A DNA stretch of 64,000 nt, taken from the NCBI GenBank assembly GCA_037043235.1, contig JAWRVZ010000184.1, positions 496,001 through 560,000 of the forward strand, written 5' to 3'. The notes below the pieces were generated by a model. That model was given only the letters and a program-made list of their open reading frames with translations. It had not been told where the DNA came from and ran no database searches. This stretch comes from Rhodeus uyekii. Taxonomy: Eukaryota > Chordata > Actinopteri > Cypriniformes > Acheilognathidae. Below are positions 11,298 through 23,475 of the stretch, piece after piece (position 1 is the first letter of the stretch; each line of letters opens with the position of its first letter). The position numbers and the translations under genes are program-made.

Positions 11298-11470
11298 ATG
11301 CTACCCTTTGGAGATATCATTAGGAAACATAACATTTGTTTTCACGGTTACACTGATGATACTCAGCTCTCTATTTCTTCATTCCCTGAAATAACTTACA
11401 ATTTCACAACATTAATGGGATGCATAGCTGATATAAAACATTGCATGACTAGTAATTTAATAGCACTCTC
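11298..11470 (+). pseudogene. LINE reverse transcriptase fragment (13.2-18 kb family)
   Basis: It matches the RT segment around the catalytic motif: MLPLGAVIRKHG appears here as MLPFGDIIRKHN, and YADDTQLYIS as YTDDTQLSIS, so the first catalytic position context is altered. It lies just right of the Tc1 element. Confidence 0.75.
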
Positions 11471-12109
11471 TAACACTTTAGAAATCTATATAACACTTTT
11501 GCAATAGTGCCTATCCCCACTTTGAGATGACAATGTGCTCTTTTTAAGTCTAGTTTAAGTTCATCCGGAATGGTGACCCCTAGGCCACGCTTCTCCTTCA
11601 TTTAACACCTCTGTGGAACTCACTACCAGGCCTATTACTCAAGGACTTCCCCTGTTCACTTGAGCCCTAGTAATATGTATAGTGCGCCACGTGTAGAGGT
11701 ACTCTAACAGTGACCCCAGACGTTGTATCCTTGCTAAAACAAAAACTTGTCATTTTTTGTTATTGGGCTATTTGTCCGTTTAGATGCATATCCAAAGCCC
11801 ACATGATACTTTGCTTATGCATACTCTTCCTGTCTCGGATTGTGCGCACAGAAAGCTGCATTGGGAACAGTACAGCTCTCGTGACTTAATGCACTTTTGA
11901 AAACACTGTTTCATATCAAGCACTGACAAATGAGCATTGACTATGTATCCAGTAATACATGCATCTTCTTTGAAAAACAAGTTTTAATTTAAGCCTACAT
12001 TTTTGTCCTGGAGTATAGCCTGGAGTATAGTCTTCCTCCCAGGAAATTAGCTTTTTAAAACTGTTTAGAGAATGTTTAGAGAAAATGTCAGAGTGGGTGT
12101 GGTGAGACA
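11471..12109. other. No recognised feature
   Basis: Short frames only. A weak resemblance to a LINE C-terminal motif (LWNSLP) near 11605 is not enough to call. Confidence 0.4.
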
Positions 12110-12560
12110 GATTTTTAAATCTGAAATAAAACTCAAACAGGTCATCAGCTAGTTCTCAATTCCCTTCTGAGTTGGGGGATGATGTCTTGTTGTTGTTTGT
12201 AATGTATTTCAAGCCTTTCTATACTGAAACAGGGTCATTGGTTGAGTGCCTGTTTTCCAGCTGTTTAGAGTTGGTCCTCTTAACGACTGTAATCTCTTTT
12301 GTCAGAGTGTTTTTATCTGATTAAAATGTTATCCCCATTTTTGTGGCAGTTTTTTGGCCTGAGAAAGCTGTTTGAATTTTGCAGTGAACCATGGTTTGTT
12401 TGTTGTATGTTAATTGAGTTCATAAATTATTATATGATGTTACAGTTTCTGTGACCTCATCTAGATTGGTGGCAGCTGTTTCAAAAAAACTCCAATCAGT
12501 TCTGTTGAAAGAGGATTTTAGTGCCTACTCTGGTTTGTTGGTCTGTCTTTTTACTTTTTA
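12110..12560 (-). pseudogene. LINE endonuclease-RT linker fragment, jockey-like
   Basis: On the minus strand a frame with stops reads like the linker between endonuclease and RT of fish jockey-type LINEs: LDEVTETVTSY, then KQTMVHCKIQ, KQLENRHSTNDPVSV, KGLKYITNNNK, and ELADDLFEFYFRF. This order is as in intact linkers (for comparison MWQGIQAISDYK at about 57450 in this window). Several stop codons make it a relic. Confidence 0.55.
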
Positions 12561-12713
12561 CAGATTTAAGTATCTGCCTGTAGATGGGGAGTAGATGAAC
12601 CAGACAGTTATCATAAATTCCTAAATTTACAATATGCAAACAATATGCATCCTGTATTATGGTGTAGAAGTGGACCAGAATATTAGAGATTTTTTTAAAA
12701 TCTTTTTATCTAT

Positions 12714-12880
12714 GGTTTCCTGTAGCTCAACCAGTAGAGCATTAGTGTTTGCAACACCAAAAGGTTGTGGGTTCGATCCCAGGAAAAGCTAGAACTGATT
12801 AGAATGGTAATGTGTATCTTGAATGCTATGTAAATTGCTTTGGATAAAAGCGTCTGCCAAATGCATAAATGTAAATGCAA
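12714..12880 (+). mobile_element. tRNA-derived SINE with L2-type tail
   Basis: Plus orientation. The head has polymerase III box A (TAGCTCAACCAGTAGAGC) and box B (GGTTCGATCC). A short body follows, then the tail TTTGGATAAAAGCGTCTGCC. It belongs to the same family as the copies at 10846, 25938 and 30732. It is not a functional tRNA gene: there is no proper acceptor pairing, and the SINE body is attached. Confidence 0.85.
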
Positions 12881-13198
12881 CATATCTCTGGTGGGGTATG
12901 TAATGTGTCGTCTGTACTTTGGAAGTTCACAGGTGAGATTTTATTTGTTAAAGTCACAGAGAATAATAATGAGAAAGTCTGAGTACTGTAATATGATGAC
13001 ACTCATGCACACTTGTGAGAGAGGCTATTAATAGATGTAGATAGTCTTCTTTGGACATTATATTCAGACTTATTTGTCTTCAAAGACTGCATTGTGTGTG
13101 TGTGATTGCCTCTCTATGTGTCCCTTTGCCAGGAGTTAGGGGTGCAGTTTCTTTTAAACTAATTAAAAAAAAAATTAGTTGAACAAAAAAAGAGAATG
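12881..13198. other. No recognised feature
   Basis: AT-rich sequence between the SINE and the LINE 3' end; one short (TG)n stretch. Confidence 0.4.
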
Positions 13199-13884
13199 TC
13201 AAGTCAAGTCAAGTCACCTTTATTTATATAGCGCAACAATGTAGATTGTTTCAAAACAATGTAGATTGTTTCAAAGCAGCTTTACAGGAAAAACAATATA
13301 AACAAAGTTTGTTTGGCTGAACAGAAGCCCCAAAAGAGCAGGCGAATCAATACAATTGATGAATTTTAAGTGTTAAGTTTCCCCAACTGAGCAAGCCATA
13401 GGCGACAGCGGCAAGGAACCAAAACTCCGGCAGGTGACGTAATGAATGAAGAATAGAATGGAGAAAAAACCTTGGGAGAAACCAGGCTCAGTTGGGGGAC
13501 AGGTTCTCCTCTGGCCAACATCCAAACCGTGCATGATTATTATACAACAATTCAAGTCCAATATGAAGTCCAATTTGGTCCGGTTAGAGATGGGTTCATG
13601 ATCGTCACAGGGGAGGGTCCAGTAGAGTCACGGTCTCCGCAGACACCCCAGGGCAGTGCTGTGCTCGTGTCCAGGTCCTTCATCTGATCTGGATACGGCC
13701 CGGATCCAGCTGCCCACGGTAACCTCGGAATAAACAGAGACCAATATCAGCGTAGATGCCATTCTTCTTCTGATGTATCGAGTACATCAGGTGTTATGGG
13801 AATGTTCCCGGTTCCGGCTTATCTAAATTATGCAGCCTAACAATCATTTTACATGATTTGGATTAAAAATGTATGTATAATGTG

Positions 13885-16800
13885 TTATGTGTATGCCAGG
13901 TTGAAAAGATGTGTTTTTAGTCTACATTTAAACTGACAGAGTGTGTCTGCTTCCCGAACTGTAATAGGAAGACTGTTCCAGAGTTTAGGAGCTAAATAGG
14001 AAAAGGATCGCCCGCCAGCAGTTGACTTTGATATTCTAGGTATTATAAGCTGGTCAGTATTTTGGGATCGCAATAGACGTGAAGGACTATAATGTGTTAA
14101 GAGATCGCTCAAGTACTGTGGAGCTAAACCATTTAATGCTTTGTAAGTAATTAGCAAGATTTTAAAATGTATTCGGTGTTTAATAGGAAGCCAGTGCAGG
14201 TTTGACAGAACTGGGCTAATATGCTCATACTTCCTGGTTCTAGTAAGAACTCGAGCTGCTGCATTTTGGACCAGCTGGAATTTGTTTATTAAGCGTGCAG
14301 AGCAACCACCTAGTAAAGCATTACAATAATCTAGCCTTGAACTCATGAACGCATGAACTAACTTTTCCGCATTTGTCTTAGATAGCATATGTCGCAATTT
14401 AGATATATTTTTAAGATGGAAGAACGCCGTTTTACAGATGCTAGAAACATGGCTTTCAAATGAAAGATTGGTATCAAAGAGCACACCCAGGTTTCTAACT
14501 GACGACGAAGACTTGACAGAGCAGCCATCGAGTGTTAGGCAGTAGTCTAGATTATTATGTGCCGAACTTTTTGGTCTAATAATTAGAATATCTGTTTTTT
14601 CAGAATTTAGCAGTAGAAAGTTATTAGTCATCCAATTTTTTATATCGGTTATGCATTCTGTTAATTTAGTGAATTTGTTCGTTTCATCAGGATGAGAAGA
14701 AATATAGAGCTGAGTATCATCAGCGTAACAATGAAAGCTAATGCCATGCTTCCTAATAACTGCACCCAAAGGAAGCATGTACAGGGTGAAAAGCAATGGT
14801 CCTAGTACTGAACCTTGAGGAACTCCATACTGAACCCGTGACCGATATGACATCTCCTCATTTAATGCTACAAACTGATAACGCTCAGATAAGTATGACT
14901 TGAACCAGGCTAATGCAACTCCACTAATGCCAACATAATTTTCAAGTCTATTCAGAAGGATTTTGTGGTCAATTGTATCAAATGCAGCACTAAGGTCCAG
15001 TAACACTAACAGAGAGATACAACCACGATCGGATGATAAGAGCAAATCATTTGTAACTCTAATGAGAGCAGTCTCAGTACTATGATATGGTCTAAATCCT
15101 GACTGGAAATCCTCGTAGATGCTGTTTCTTTCTAGAAAGGAACATAGTTGTAAAGATATTGCCTTTTCTAGAATCTTTGACAAGAAAGGTAGATTCGATA
15201 TCGGCCTGTAATTAACTAATTCTGTAGGATCAAGTTGTGGTTTTTTAATAAGCGGTTTAATTACAGCCAGCTTAAAGGTTTTTGGTACGTATCCTAATGA
15301 CAAAGAAGAATTAATAATATTAAGAATAGGATCTATGATTTCTGGAAGCATCTCTTTCAGTAGCTTAGTCGGTATTGGGTCAAGCATACATGTTGTTGAT
15401 TTTGATGATTTAACGAGTTTAGACAATTCTTCCTCCCCAATAGCAATGAAGGATTGGAATTTTTCTTCAGGGACACTAAAATGTACTGTATTTTGGAATA
15501 TTGTAGTAGATTGTTGCATGTTTATTATTTTCTCTCTAATATTATTAATTTTGCAAGTAAAGAAGTCCATGAAGTCATTAGTGCTGTGCTGATTTAAAGC
15601 ATCTGGGGTTCAGGCATTATTTCTTGTTAATTTAGTCACTGTATCAAATAAATACCTAGGGTTGTATTTGTTTTCTTCTAAGAGGGTAGAAAAGTAAGTA
15701 GATCTAGCTGATCTTAAGGCCTTTCTGAATGCAATAGAGCTGTCTTTCCATGAAATGCGAAAAACCTCTAGCTTAGTTTTTTTCCAGCTCCGCTCCATTT
15801 TTCTGGCTGCTCTCTTGAGGGCCCGGGTGTGCTCGTTGTACCACGGTGTTGGACTATTTTCTTTAATCTTCTTTAAGCGTAACGGAGCAACAGTGTCTAA
15901 AGTGCTGGAAAAGAGAGAGTTTATAGTTTCTGTTGCAACATCAAGTTCTTCTAGGCTATCTGGGATGTTAAGTAGATGAAACTGATCGGGAAGATTATTT
16001 ATAAAGCTATCTTTTGTGTTAGGAGTGATAGTTCTACTATATTTATAACAGGGAGTTAGTTTTTCGACTTTGGCTAAAGGTAATCTACACGCAACTAAGT
16101 AATGATCTGAGATGTCATCGCTCTGCTGCAGAATTTGAACAGTATCAACATTGATCCCATATGACAATATTAGATCTAAAGTATGATTACGAGAATGAGT
16201 GGGTCCTGATACATGTTGTGTAACTCCAATAGAGTTTAAAATGTCTCTAAATGCCAATCCCAATGCGTCTTTTTCATTATCTACATGGATGTTAAAATCA
16301 CCGACGATTATGACTTTATCTGCAGACATTACTAATCCTGAGAGAAAATCGGCAAATTCTTTGATAAAGTCTGTATGGTGCCCTGGTGGCCTGTATAGAA
16401 TAGCCAGCACAAAAGTTAAACAGGAATTATTACTTGCACTAGATAATTTTACATTAAGGACCATCACTTCAAAAGAATTATATTTAAAATTAGACCTTTG
16501 AGCAGTACTGATCGTGTTACTATAAATTACAGCAACACCTCCTCCTTTACCTTTCAGACGAGGCTCATGTTTATAACAGTAATTTTGAGGGGTGGACTCA
16601 TTTAAAGTAATGTAATCGTCTGGTTTTAGCCAAGTTTCTGTCAAACACAGCACATCTAGTTTATGATCTGTAATCATATCATTTACAATAAGTGCTTTTG
16701 AGGAAAGGGATCGTATATTCAGTAACCCAAGCTTTATCATTTGTTCATTTGTGTTATATCCGTTCTTAGCTGTTTGTAAATCAATTAAATTTTTACTCTT

Positions 16801-16974
16801 AAACGATTTTGAGAGATTTTTGTATTTGCTAATTCTGGGAACAGACACAATCTCTATAGGATGATATCTAGGTGAAAGACTCTCTATGTGTTGCAATTTA
16901 TCTGACCTCTGTGACGTGAGACAGCTAGCAGACAGTCGGTTTAGCCAGTTTGTCTGCTTCCTGACCTGGACCAC
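13885..16974 (-). pseudogene. LINE ORF2: AP-like endonuclease plus reverse transcriptase, one stop codon
   Basis: The endonuclease part (16974-15610) shows LLNIRSLSSKA, LTETWLKPDD, AILYRPPGHH, VGDFNIHVD and SDHYLVA, the ordered motifs of LINE apurinic-type endonucleases. After a TGA at 15612-15610 the same frame continues into the RT part (to 13885) with NYRPISNLPF, GFRPYHSTE, AAFDTIDH, GVPQGSVLGP, YADDTQLYIS and a C-terminal LWNSLPITVRE motif. Both parts are in the same frame, so one nonsense codon divides an otherwise complete ORF of about 1030 codons. The intact protein would nick target DNA and prime reverse transcription from the nick. As it stands the copy should not make full-length ORF2 unless the stop is read through. 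Confidence 0.9.
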
Positions 16975-16980
16975 AGTTAG

Positions 16981-17851
16981 TCAAGGTTTAGCTCTAAGAC
17001 TATATGCCAAAGTATTAGAGAGAAGAGCGGCACCATCCCAGGTGGGATGAATACCATCTCTTTTCAACAGGTCAGGTCTGCCCCAAAAACTTTTCCAATT
17101 GTCTATAAACCCTATGTTATTCCGCGGGCACCACTTAGACATCCAGCCATTGAGTGAGGATAATCTGCTAAGCATCTCATCACTCCTGCGCATAGGAAGA
17201 GGGCCAGAGCAAATTACAGTGCCTGACATCGTACTTGCGAGTTCACACACCTCTTTAATATTACTTTTAGTGATCTCCGACTGACGAAGTCGGACATCAT
17301 TAGCGCCGACGTGAATAACAATCTTAGAATATTTACGATTAGCCTTAGCCAGCACTTTTAAATTTGCTTTGACGTCAGGCGCTCTGGCTCCCGGCAAACA
17401 TGTGACTATGGTGGCTGGAGTCTCTATTTTCACATTCCGAGTAATAGAATCGCCAATCACTAGGGCACTTTCAACAGGTTTCTCAGTGGGTGCGTCACTG
17501 AGTGGGGAGAACCTGTTTGATGTTCTGATCGGAATGGAACAGTGTTTTTTTTGACCCGCGATTATGCCGTCTCACAGTCACCCAGTTGCCCTGCTGCACG
17601 GGCTCTACAGCCGGAACCGAACAATGTACAGGGTTTGCTAAGCTAGTCGCATCCAAAGTAGTATCTAAAGCCCTTGCATTCTTACTATCCTCGATTAAAG
17701 TTTGGATGCGTGTCTCTAATTCTGAAACCTTCTCTGTCAGCCTAATTATGTCCCTACATTTATGACATGTGAAGCCTTCACAGCTGACAGAGACAGAAAG
17801 ACTATGCATGAAGCAGGCAGTGCAAGTGACAATTTTGAGAGAAGATGACAT
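16981..17851 (-). pseudogene. LINE ORF1: zinc-finger-like region, coiled coil and SGNH esterase, one frameshift
   Basis: The N-terminal part (17851-17553) has paired cysteines (CTAC, later CHKC) and a heptad-like stretch RLTEKVSELETRIQTLIED, suggesting nucleic-acid binding and multimerisation. The C-terminal part (about 17540-16981) has SGNH-hydrolase blocks: GDSIT (nucleophile Ser), HVGANDVR (the Asn block) and DGIHPTWDG (Asp/His pair). The parts lie in different frames. The change falls at a run of eight T (plus strand, 17545-17552); seven would join them. Esterase-type ORF1 proteins are known in CR1/L2-group LINEs, where the role of the esterase is unclear. An assembly error in the homopolymer is possible. 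Confidence 0.85.
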
Positions 17852-17990
17852 GACTCACCGCGTGTGTTGATCCAACTTGTTGACCAGTTGTTTGATGAAG
17901 TCGGGAAAAAAAGGCGCGAGCGAGAAAAACGCTGTATGCACGGACAGTAAGATAGCACAATGCTAACGCGTTTAGCGACTTAGATTAAAG

Positions 17991-18914
17991 CTAACGATTA
18001 CAATATATTAAATAATCTAATATTGTATTTAGCAATACAAACGAACGTCGAGATTAAGATCTAAAACAAAAATCAAGTTTATATGTCAGTACAAATGCAA
18101 ACGCAATCCACTCGAGCAGACAGGAAACAGCAGTGCAGCAGTCAAAAACGGTCCGTCTGGAACAATCAGCCACACAGAATGTCTCAAGTTATCAGGAGAT
18201 GTCTGCCTCCATGTTCACGGCCCATGACTGATTATGACTCACATGAGTCAAGACACCTTTTTACAAAGTTTGGTTAATCCAATGCTTTTCAACCCTCTTC
18301 CTGAGAGGCCATACATGATTCCTTCACCTTCATGAGATGATCACTGGGAGATTAATGGGTTTATTGTGGTTTTCCATTCACCATTGGATTGTGGTGTTGT
18401 TCTTGCTAGAACTATATTTTTGTGTCTTTATCCGCCAGGATTCCTCCATCCAGTGCCTAGAAACGATTACCGTTAATATAGTCTTCTGACAATTCGTGAC
18501 AATTATGTATGGCTTGATGAAGGATCTGGCGGTGTTGGTGGAACCTTTTTCCTCACTAAGTGTTCTAGATGCTTCATCACTCAGTTGTTCTGAACACATC
18601 CTCTTTCATGAGTTACCAGGAAGATTTATTGGATGCGATTTATGGTCTCCACAGCTCGACACACCACGGAAAGCTGTGTCTGGAGTGTTGTCCTTCCTGC
18701 CTCTCAGGCATCTTTTAATAGTGGACAGTTTGGTTAATAATGGTTTGTTTGCAGATCTCAGAGTGCTTTGATCGATGGTACTTCCGTTTTTGCTTCATCC
18801 ACCTTTGTATTGCTTTGAAGCAATTTTGTTAATCTCTTCCTTTGAAGTAAGGGATGGTAGTGGATAATCAGGCAATATTAAAGTCCTCCAGCGTTAACCT
18901 GACCGTGCAAAAAA
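17991..18914. other. LINE 5' region and unassigned sequence
   Basis: The first 100-200 bases are probably LINE 5' UTR. From about 18200 a 91-codon frame (18496-18771) may be debris of the LINE fragment that follows on the minus strand; I cannot assign it. Confidence 0.35.
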
Positions 18915-19440
18915 ACTCTAGCCACATTCCTTATCAGGCGGTCCATCTTGAGGAGTGTTCTTATGTACTCCACTCAATATGAGAATGTGGAGCAGTCTCA
19001 GGGTTAAAAATGTTGTTAAAATATCAAGTCTTTGGAAAGGTTTCAGGGATGCTGCGGACAGCTCACCCAGCATATCAGTCAACTCCCCAGTTTGTTTAGG
19101 AGTTATCTTCCCTTTCCATCCAAAATGTCCCAGATAGTGATATATCTTATCAACTCCCAAAGGAGCTATGGTACCTTCTTGGATCTTGCCCAAACTATTA
19201 TTATGCTCTTATTTCATATAATTGAGAGCCATCCCTGTCTCTCCAAGTTATTTACAGAGACTGTCAAATTTCAGTTGGAGGATCAGTATAGGAACAGGAC
19301 CAAATCATGTACATACACAAGAGAGTCTATAAAAATGTTAAAAAAAATCCACACTCAGATCCGGGAGCGCATTTTATATGGCTTTGTCCATTGCAAAGAT
19401 GAATAAGACAAGAGGTCTCCCTGCTTCACACAAGATGGCC
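18915..19440 (-). pseudogene. R2/NeSL-like LINE RT fragment
   Basis: On the minus strand, VKQGDLLS (about 19440) followed in a second frame by FAMDKAI is the RT motif usually read as GVKQGDPLSP...DP. Downstream (19190-18915) come YHYLGHFGWKGKI and LKPFQRLDILTTFLTLRLLHILILSGVHKN, the RT-to-thumb region seen in R2/NeSL-type elements that use a restriction-like endonuclease. Frameshifts are present and both ends are lost. The family assignment rests on motif memory only. Confidence 0.5.
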
Positions 19441-19489
19441 CGGAGGTGTTTGTAGACCACTTCGAGAAGACCAGCAGAGTGTGATTGTG

Positions 19490-21297
19490 TGCGAGGAATG
19501 GCCAGTGTGCCTGTGTCTCTGGAAGTGCAGATGGCAGAACAACAGCTGCCCGACGCCAACCTCCTGGCCTAAAACAACTTGAAGTGGACAATCCTTCATT
19601 GAGTCGGCCTCACCCCCTAATAACATCATCAATGTTTTTCGGGCAGTGGAGCTTTGGGACAGCGGCCGAACTTTCATGATGGCCCAACAGCTCTGACACG
19701 CGTGCTGCAAGTGGCGGATGGCAGAGGACTGCAGAGTCAAGGAAGTGGTCTATCTGGTGGTCCTGAAGCAGTTCATCTCTCTACCATGTCCAATGGTTGA
19801 GCGGGTTCAGTGCCACCGCCCAGCGTCACTGAATCTGTCCAAGACCATCTGGTGGCTTGCCTTGGGGTCAGCGAGTCCCTCTTCTCACCTCTCTCTCTCT
19901 AAACCCTCTCCCTTTTTCCCTGTTCTCCCTCGCCCTATTCCTGCTCCCAGGTCATGTAACAACCCAGGGAAATTTGTTCTGCTGAAGCACTGCTCCTTCT
20001 CCACATTTTTCCTCTCTCCACCAGTCCCTTGGCCATCCTTTTGCCACTGGGGCAGCAAGATGGTCTGGGCCGGCCTGCTGGAGATGCGGGTTACACGTTT
20101 CAATCTCAGGACAATCCGGATTATTAAGCCAGGCAATACCAAGTACCTGTGAGTATTAAGGGGGGTACTTTTTATTTTTAAGGGGGCTTTGGTGGATTCA
20201 GGCTGCAACAGAACCTCCATTCATAAAAACCTGATGCAGCAAGGGGCATCGGATATAAGCCGTATAGTTGAGGTACGATGTGTGCACGGGTGCCTGTTGA
20301 TATTCAATTTCGGGAGAAAACGTATGGAGATAAGATGGCAGTTAATTCACACCTTAAGCATTCGCTACTTTTCGGTACAGATTGGCCAGCTTTTATACAA
20401 TTTTGGGGGCTTTTGTGTGCACGAATGCTCCTTGGGGGACAGGGCTGTGAAACAGAGAAGAAGTGGCACAGGCTGGAGATGCTGTTTGATGCTGGGACTG
20501 TCAAAGGCTGGTTCAAAGGAAAGGAGAGCTAATGCTAACTGAGCTAGATGACTTTCCTTTGGAGCAGTCTCTCTATGACAGGGTCCACACAATCGATGGA
20601 ACGCTTCTTCAGCCTGATCAACCACTCTCCTGTCACTATTTTGCATCTGGTGACTCAAGACACCCAGACAGATTGAGATACAACCCAATTATTTGCCCCA
20701 AAAAGCTACCTGGAAATGCTTTTCCAGGCATCTCATCTTAGTTGTATGGCAGGCCACTTGGTTAAAGTAAAGACACTTGGCTTGATTCTTTTGGCCTGAC
20801 ATTCTGGTGTGGGGCATCGTGAATGTCGACTGGTCAACCCACCAACCACATCAAAAGCACCATTGTTTCTGTGTTGATTACAGAAAGGTGAATGCAGTGT
20901 TGAAATTCGACTCTTATCCAATGCCCCGAGTTGACAAGTTGCTTGATCGGTTATGTTCGGTTGAGGAAGAGGAGCGGTCAGTGCTGTGTCGAAAGCTCTC
21001 AAACAGAGAGACGAGATACAGCACTACTGAAAAGGAGTGCTTGACCATACGGTGGGCTGTCCTACCCTCCAAATATTACTTCTTGGGATGGGAGTTCACT
21101 CTCTGTTCAGACCATGCCCTCCTCCAGTGGCTCTACCGCATGAAGGATATAAAAGCGCAAATCATCCGTTGGTATTTAACGTTACAGCTTTTTAAATGTA
21201 AGGCGCTCCATAGACCGGGAGTGCAGATAGCTGTGGCCGACTTCCTCTCCAGAAATGGGGGAGTGGGGGCTACAGGCCGTGCATGGTTCAGCGAGTT
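19490..21297 (+). pseudogene. Gmr1-like Ty3/gypsy gag-pol relic
   Basis: Frame-broken but ordered pieces are visible. Gag: QQLPDANLLA near 19540, FMMAQQL near 19675, RVQCHRPASL near 19810. Protease: ALVDSGCNRTSI near 20190, GTDWPAF near 20375. RT start: FCVDYRKVNAV near 20870 and YPMPRVDKLLDRL near 20920. RNase H: LSNRETRYSTTEKECLTIRWAV near 21000-21060 split by changes, LCSDHALLQWL near 21100, VADFLSRNGG near 21240. The RT core including its catalytic motif is deleted. No integrase follows RNase H, as expected for Gmr1-like elements, where integrase precedes RT; here the stretch between protease and RT is too short to hold one, so it may have been deleted there. Confidence 0.75.
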
Positions 21298-21572
21298 CTG
21301 CAGCGTGGGAATGAGTACGGAGACAAGCAGTGATTAGGAGTTCAAGTGATTGATAACTAACACCTGTGACTAATTCCAGTGATTGGCGGAGTGACGTTAT
21401 AAGTGCCCCACACAATCGTCATCCTTGCTTGTTGTCTATATGTTGCATAGAAGATTGACAAATTTTGTTTATCTCACTACCCCTGACTTCTTCGTCCCTC
21501 AGCTTTGAACCTTTTTACAACCAGTTTCAACCTATTTATGTCAATGTAATATGTTTATTACAGGTTAAAAAG

Positions 21573-21604
21573 GTTTAAACAGTCTTTTTTTAAACTGTTT
21601 AAAC
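21573..21604. repeat. 11-bp palindrome
   Basis: GTTTAAACAGT (21573-21583) and its reverse complement (21594-21604) flank a T-rich loop. The wider sequence from 21544 to about 21622 is also weakly symmetrical (ATGTAATAT near both ends), as in a small MITE. Confidence 0.6.
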
Positions 21605-23445
21605 AGGTTAATTTATATTACATGGTATTTACTAAGTTCAAATGGCAATAATGCATCCAATTCCACCAAGACAGGCTTTTGGCCAATACAAAAATATTTT
21701 CTAAATTCCACTGTCAAATTCCGCTTAACTGAGCCTTTGATTTCCAGACATCAGCAGCTTTTGTGGAGAAAGGCTGGCACGCCACCATCTTGCATTCACA
21801 TTGACACCCAGAGAGATGGTACTGCGAGGGGATAATCCATTCCATCTGATTTGTAAATATTTTGGCTTATCCACATTAATATGATGTGGGAACTTTACAC
21901 TGCAGTGCTGCAATTCATGTCTAAAACTGCCCTATTTTGAACTGTCACCCACTGTGAGCATTTTCCCAGACCACAAAGAAATTAACTAATTATGTCAATG
22001 CTATTCTATAATCACTAAGATCTTACTCTGTTGTTTATGTATTGTTCATGATATTTCTCATAGTCTAAGTGTGGCCTCGGGAGTGTCCCACATCTCAAAT
22101 TTGTGCTTGTGAAATGTTAAGACCTTCCATGTTTTGAGATTTTAGTATTTTCATGAGTAAAATGGGAGTCAAGGAATTCTGGAGGGATCGGAAAACATGG
22201 CACCAGTGTTTGTGTGGTGAAACAGCAGAGATAATGCCATGAGGATATATGCACAACTGGTAGTACTCTCTGGAACAAATCTCAGAGAAAAGATCAGCAG
22301 TCCCAAAAAGAGCCCAGTATAAGACTAATGTGCACAAGTTTGTACAGAACCAGGTATGTTTTTCAATGCAAGCTCAGTCTGTTACAAATTCTTGGCTGAA
22401 ATTAAGAGGACAGAGGGTCAAAGTCTGTGGTTCTTCTTTGATTGCATTGGTTCTTCCAATGCACATAGTTGACCTGAAAAATGAGGAGTATTACTAGGCT
22501 AAGTTGTGAAGATACATGAGAGGGTAGTGACTGTGTTTGAAATACTTTATGGACACCCCACAGTTTTGAAATATCATACCAGTGGACAAGTCTGGCAGCA
22601 TACTAATGTTTTAAGACAAAATAATACTAGTCTATAAGGCTAATGTTACTTTTAAGGTGCTATTTTCATCTGCTTTAGTGAGTTTTCTAACTCTGCATGA
22701 CTGATTCCATTCCTGATCTCAGGCCATGGCTAACTTACCAATTGTCAACATGGTTACAGTACTGTACCTCAGTGTCACAACAAATCAATATCTATGACCT
22801 GTTGGCAATGTCCATATCCGTCATTCGCCTCCCTCCCTCCCTCCATCTGCCCAATCTTCTATCTCCAGCAAATTCTAAACACAGTCACCAGTGAGCCAAT
22901 GACAAGCTGGTCACACAAGTATTATGTTTTATGTTTCTCCATTACTGTCTACTGTTTCACATGGAGATTGGGAGCATCGAGGCAAACTGAAGCTCACCAA
23001 ATAATGGGCCCATTGATTCCCCAGAGGAACAGTTTTAGCTAAGGGAGAGTTTAGCACTGAGCCAGACTCAAAGGGGGCTTTTACCTTCTTCTCCAGGGCT
23101 GTGATCCATGACTGGAGAGTCTTAGCACAAGGGGAGTGAGGGGAACTGTCCTGGCACCAATTCACCCAACCTAGGCACCTCTCTGCCATATACACTCTTA
23201 GGCACACACTGGTGCTCCTTTTAAATGTCTGATGAGGTGTCTGGATAATTTTAAATACAGGGATTTTTTTATTTATTTGTTGCATAATGGCATTATTTAA
23301 TGGACCAGTTATGTTTTGCCACTTTATATTTTGAACCTAAACAACATGTGGTGTGCTACAAAATAAAGACCCAGGTACATTCTCAACCTATAGATTCTTC
23401 CATGGCTCTCAAAAAAGGTTTTTATCCTTTCCCTAAGCCTAGTTA

Positions 23446-23475
23446 ATTTCTCACCAATAGTCATTGGTGAGAAAT
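23446..23475. repeat. 13-bp perfect hairpin
   Basis: ATTTCTCACCAAT, a four-base loop AGTC, then the exact reverse complement. No gene or T-run suggests a terminator role. Confidence 0.7.

Larger units (their letters stand above)
13199..17990 (-). mobile_element. Nearly full-length CR1/L2-type LINE with SGNH ORF1
   Basis: The 3' end is marked by a short tandem tail (TCAAG)3 at 13199-13215 on the plus strand, followed inward by a 3' UTR of about 670 bp, ORF2 (endonuclease and RT) and ORF1 (zinc-finger-like region, coiled coil, SGNH esterase). The short tandem 3' repeat rather than poly(A), and the esterase in ORF1, suit the CR1/L2 part of the jockey superfamily. The 5' end is not defined; I set it near 17990 but 5' UTR sequence may reach about 18170. 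Fragments of the same family occur at 3621, 9645, 11298 and 61905. Confidence 0.85.

Noticed and set aside
12714..12795. tRNA gene
   Set aside because: A and B boxes are present but the acceptor stem does not pair, and the SINE body and tail follow directly.
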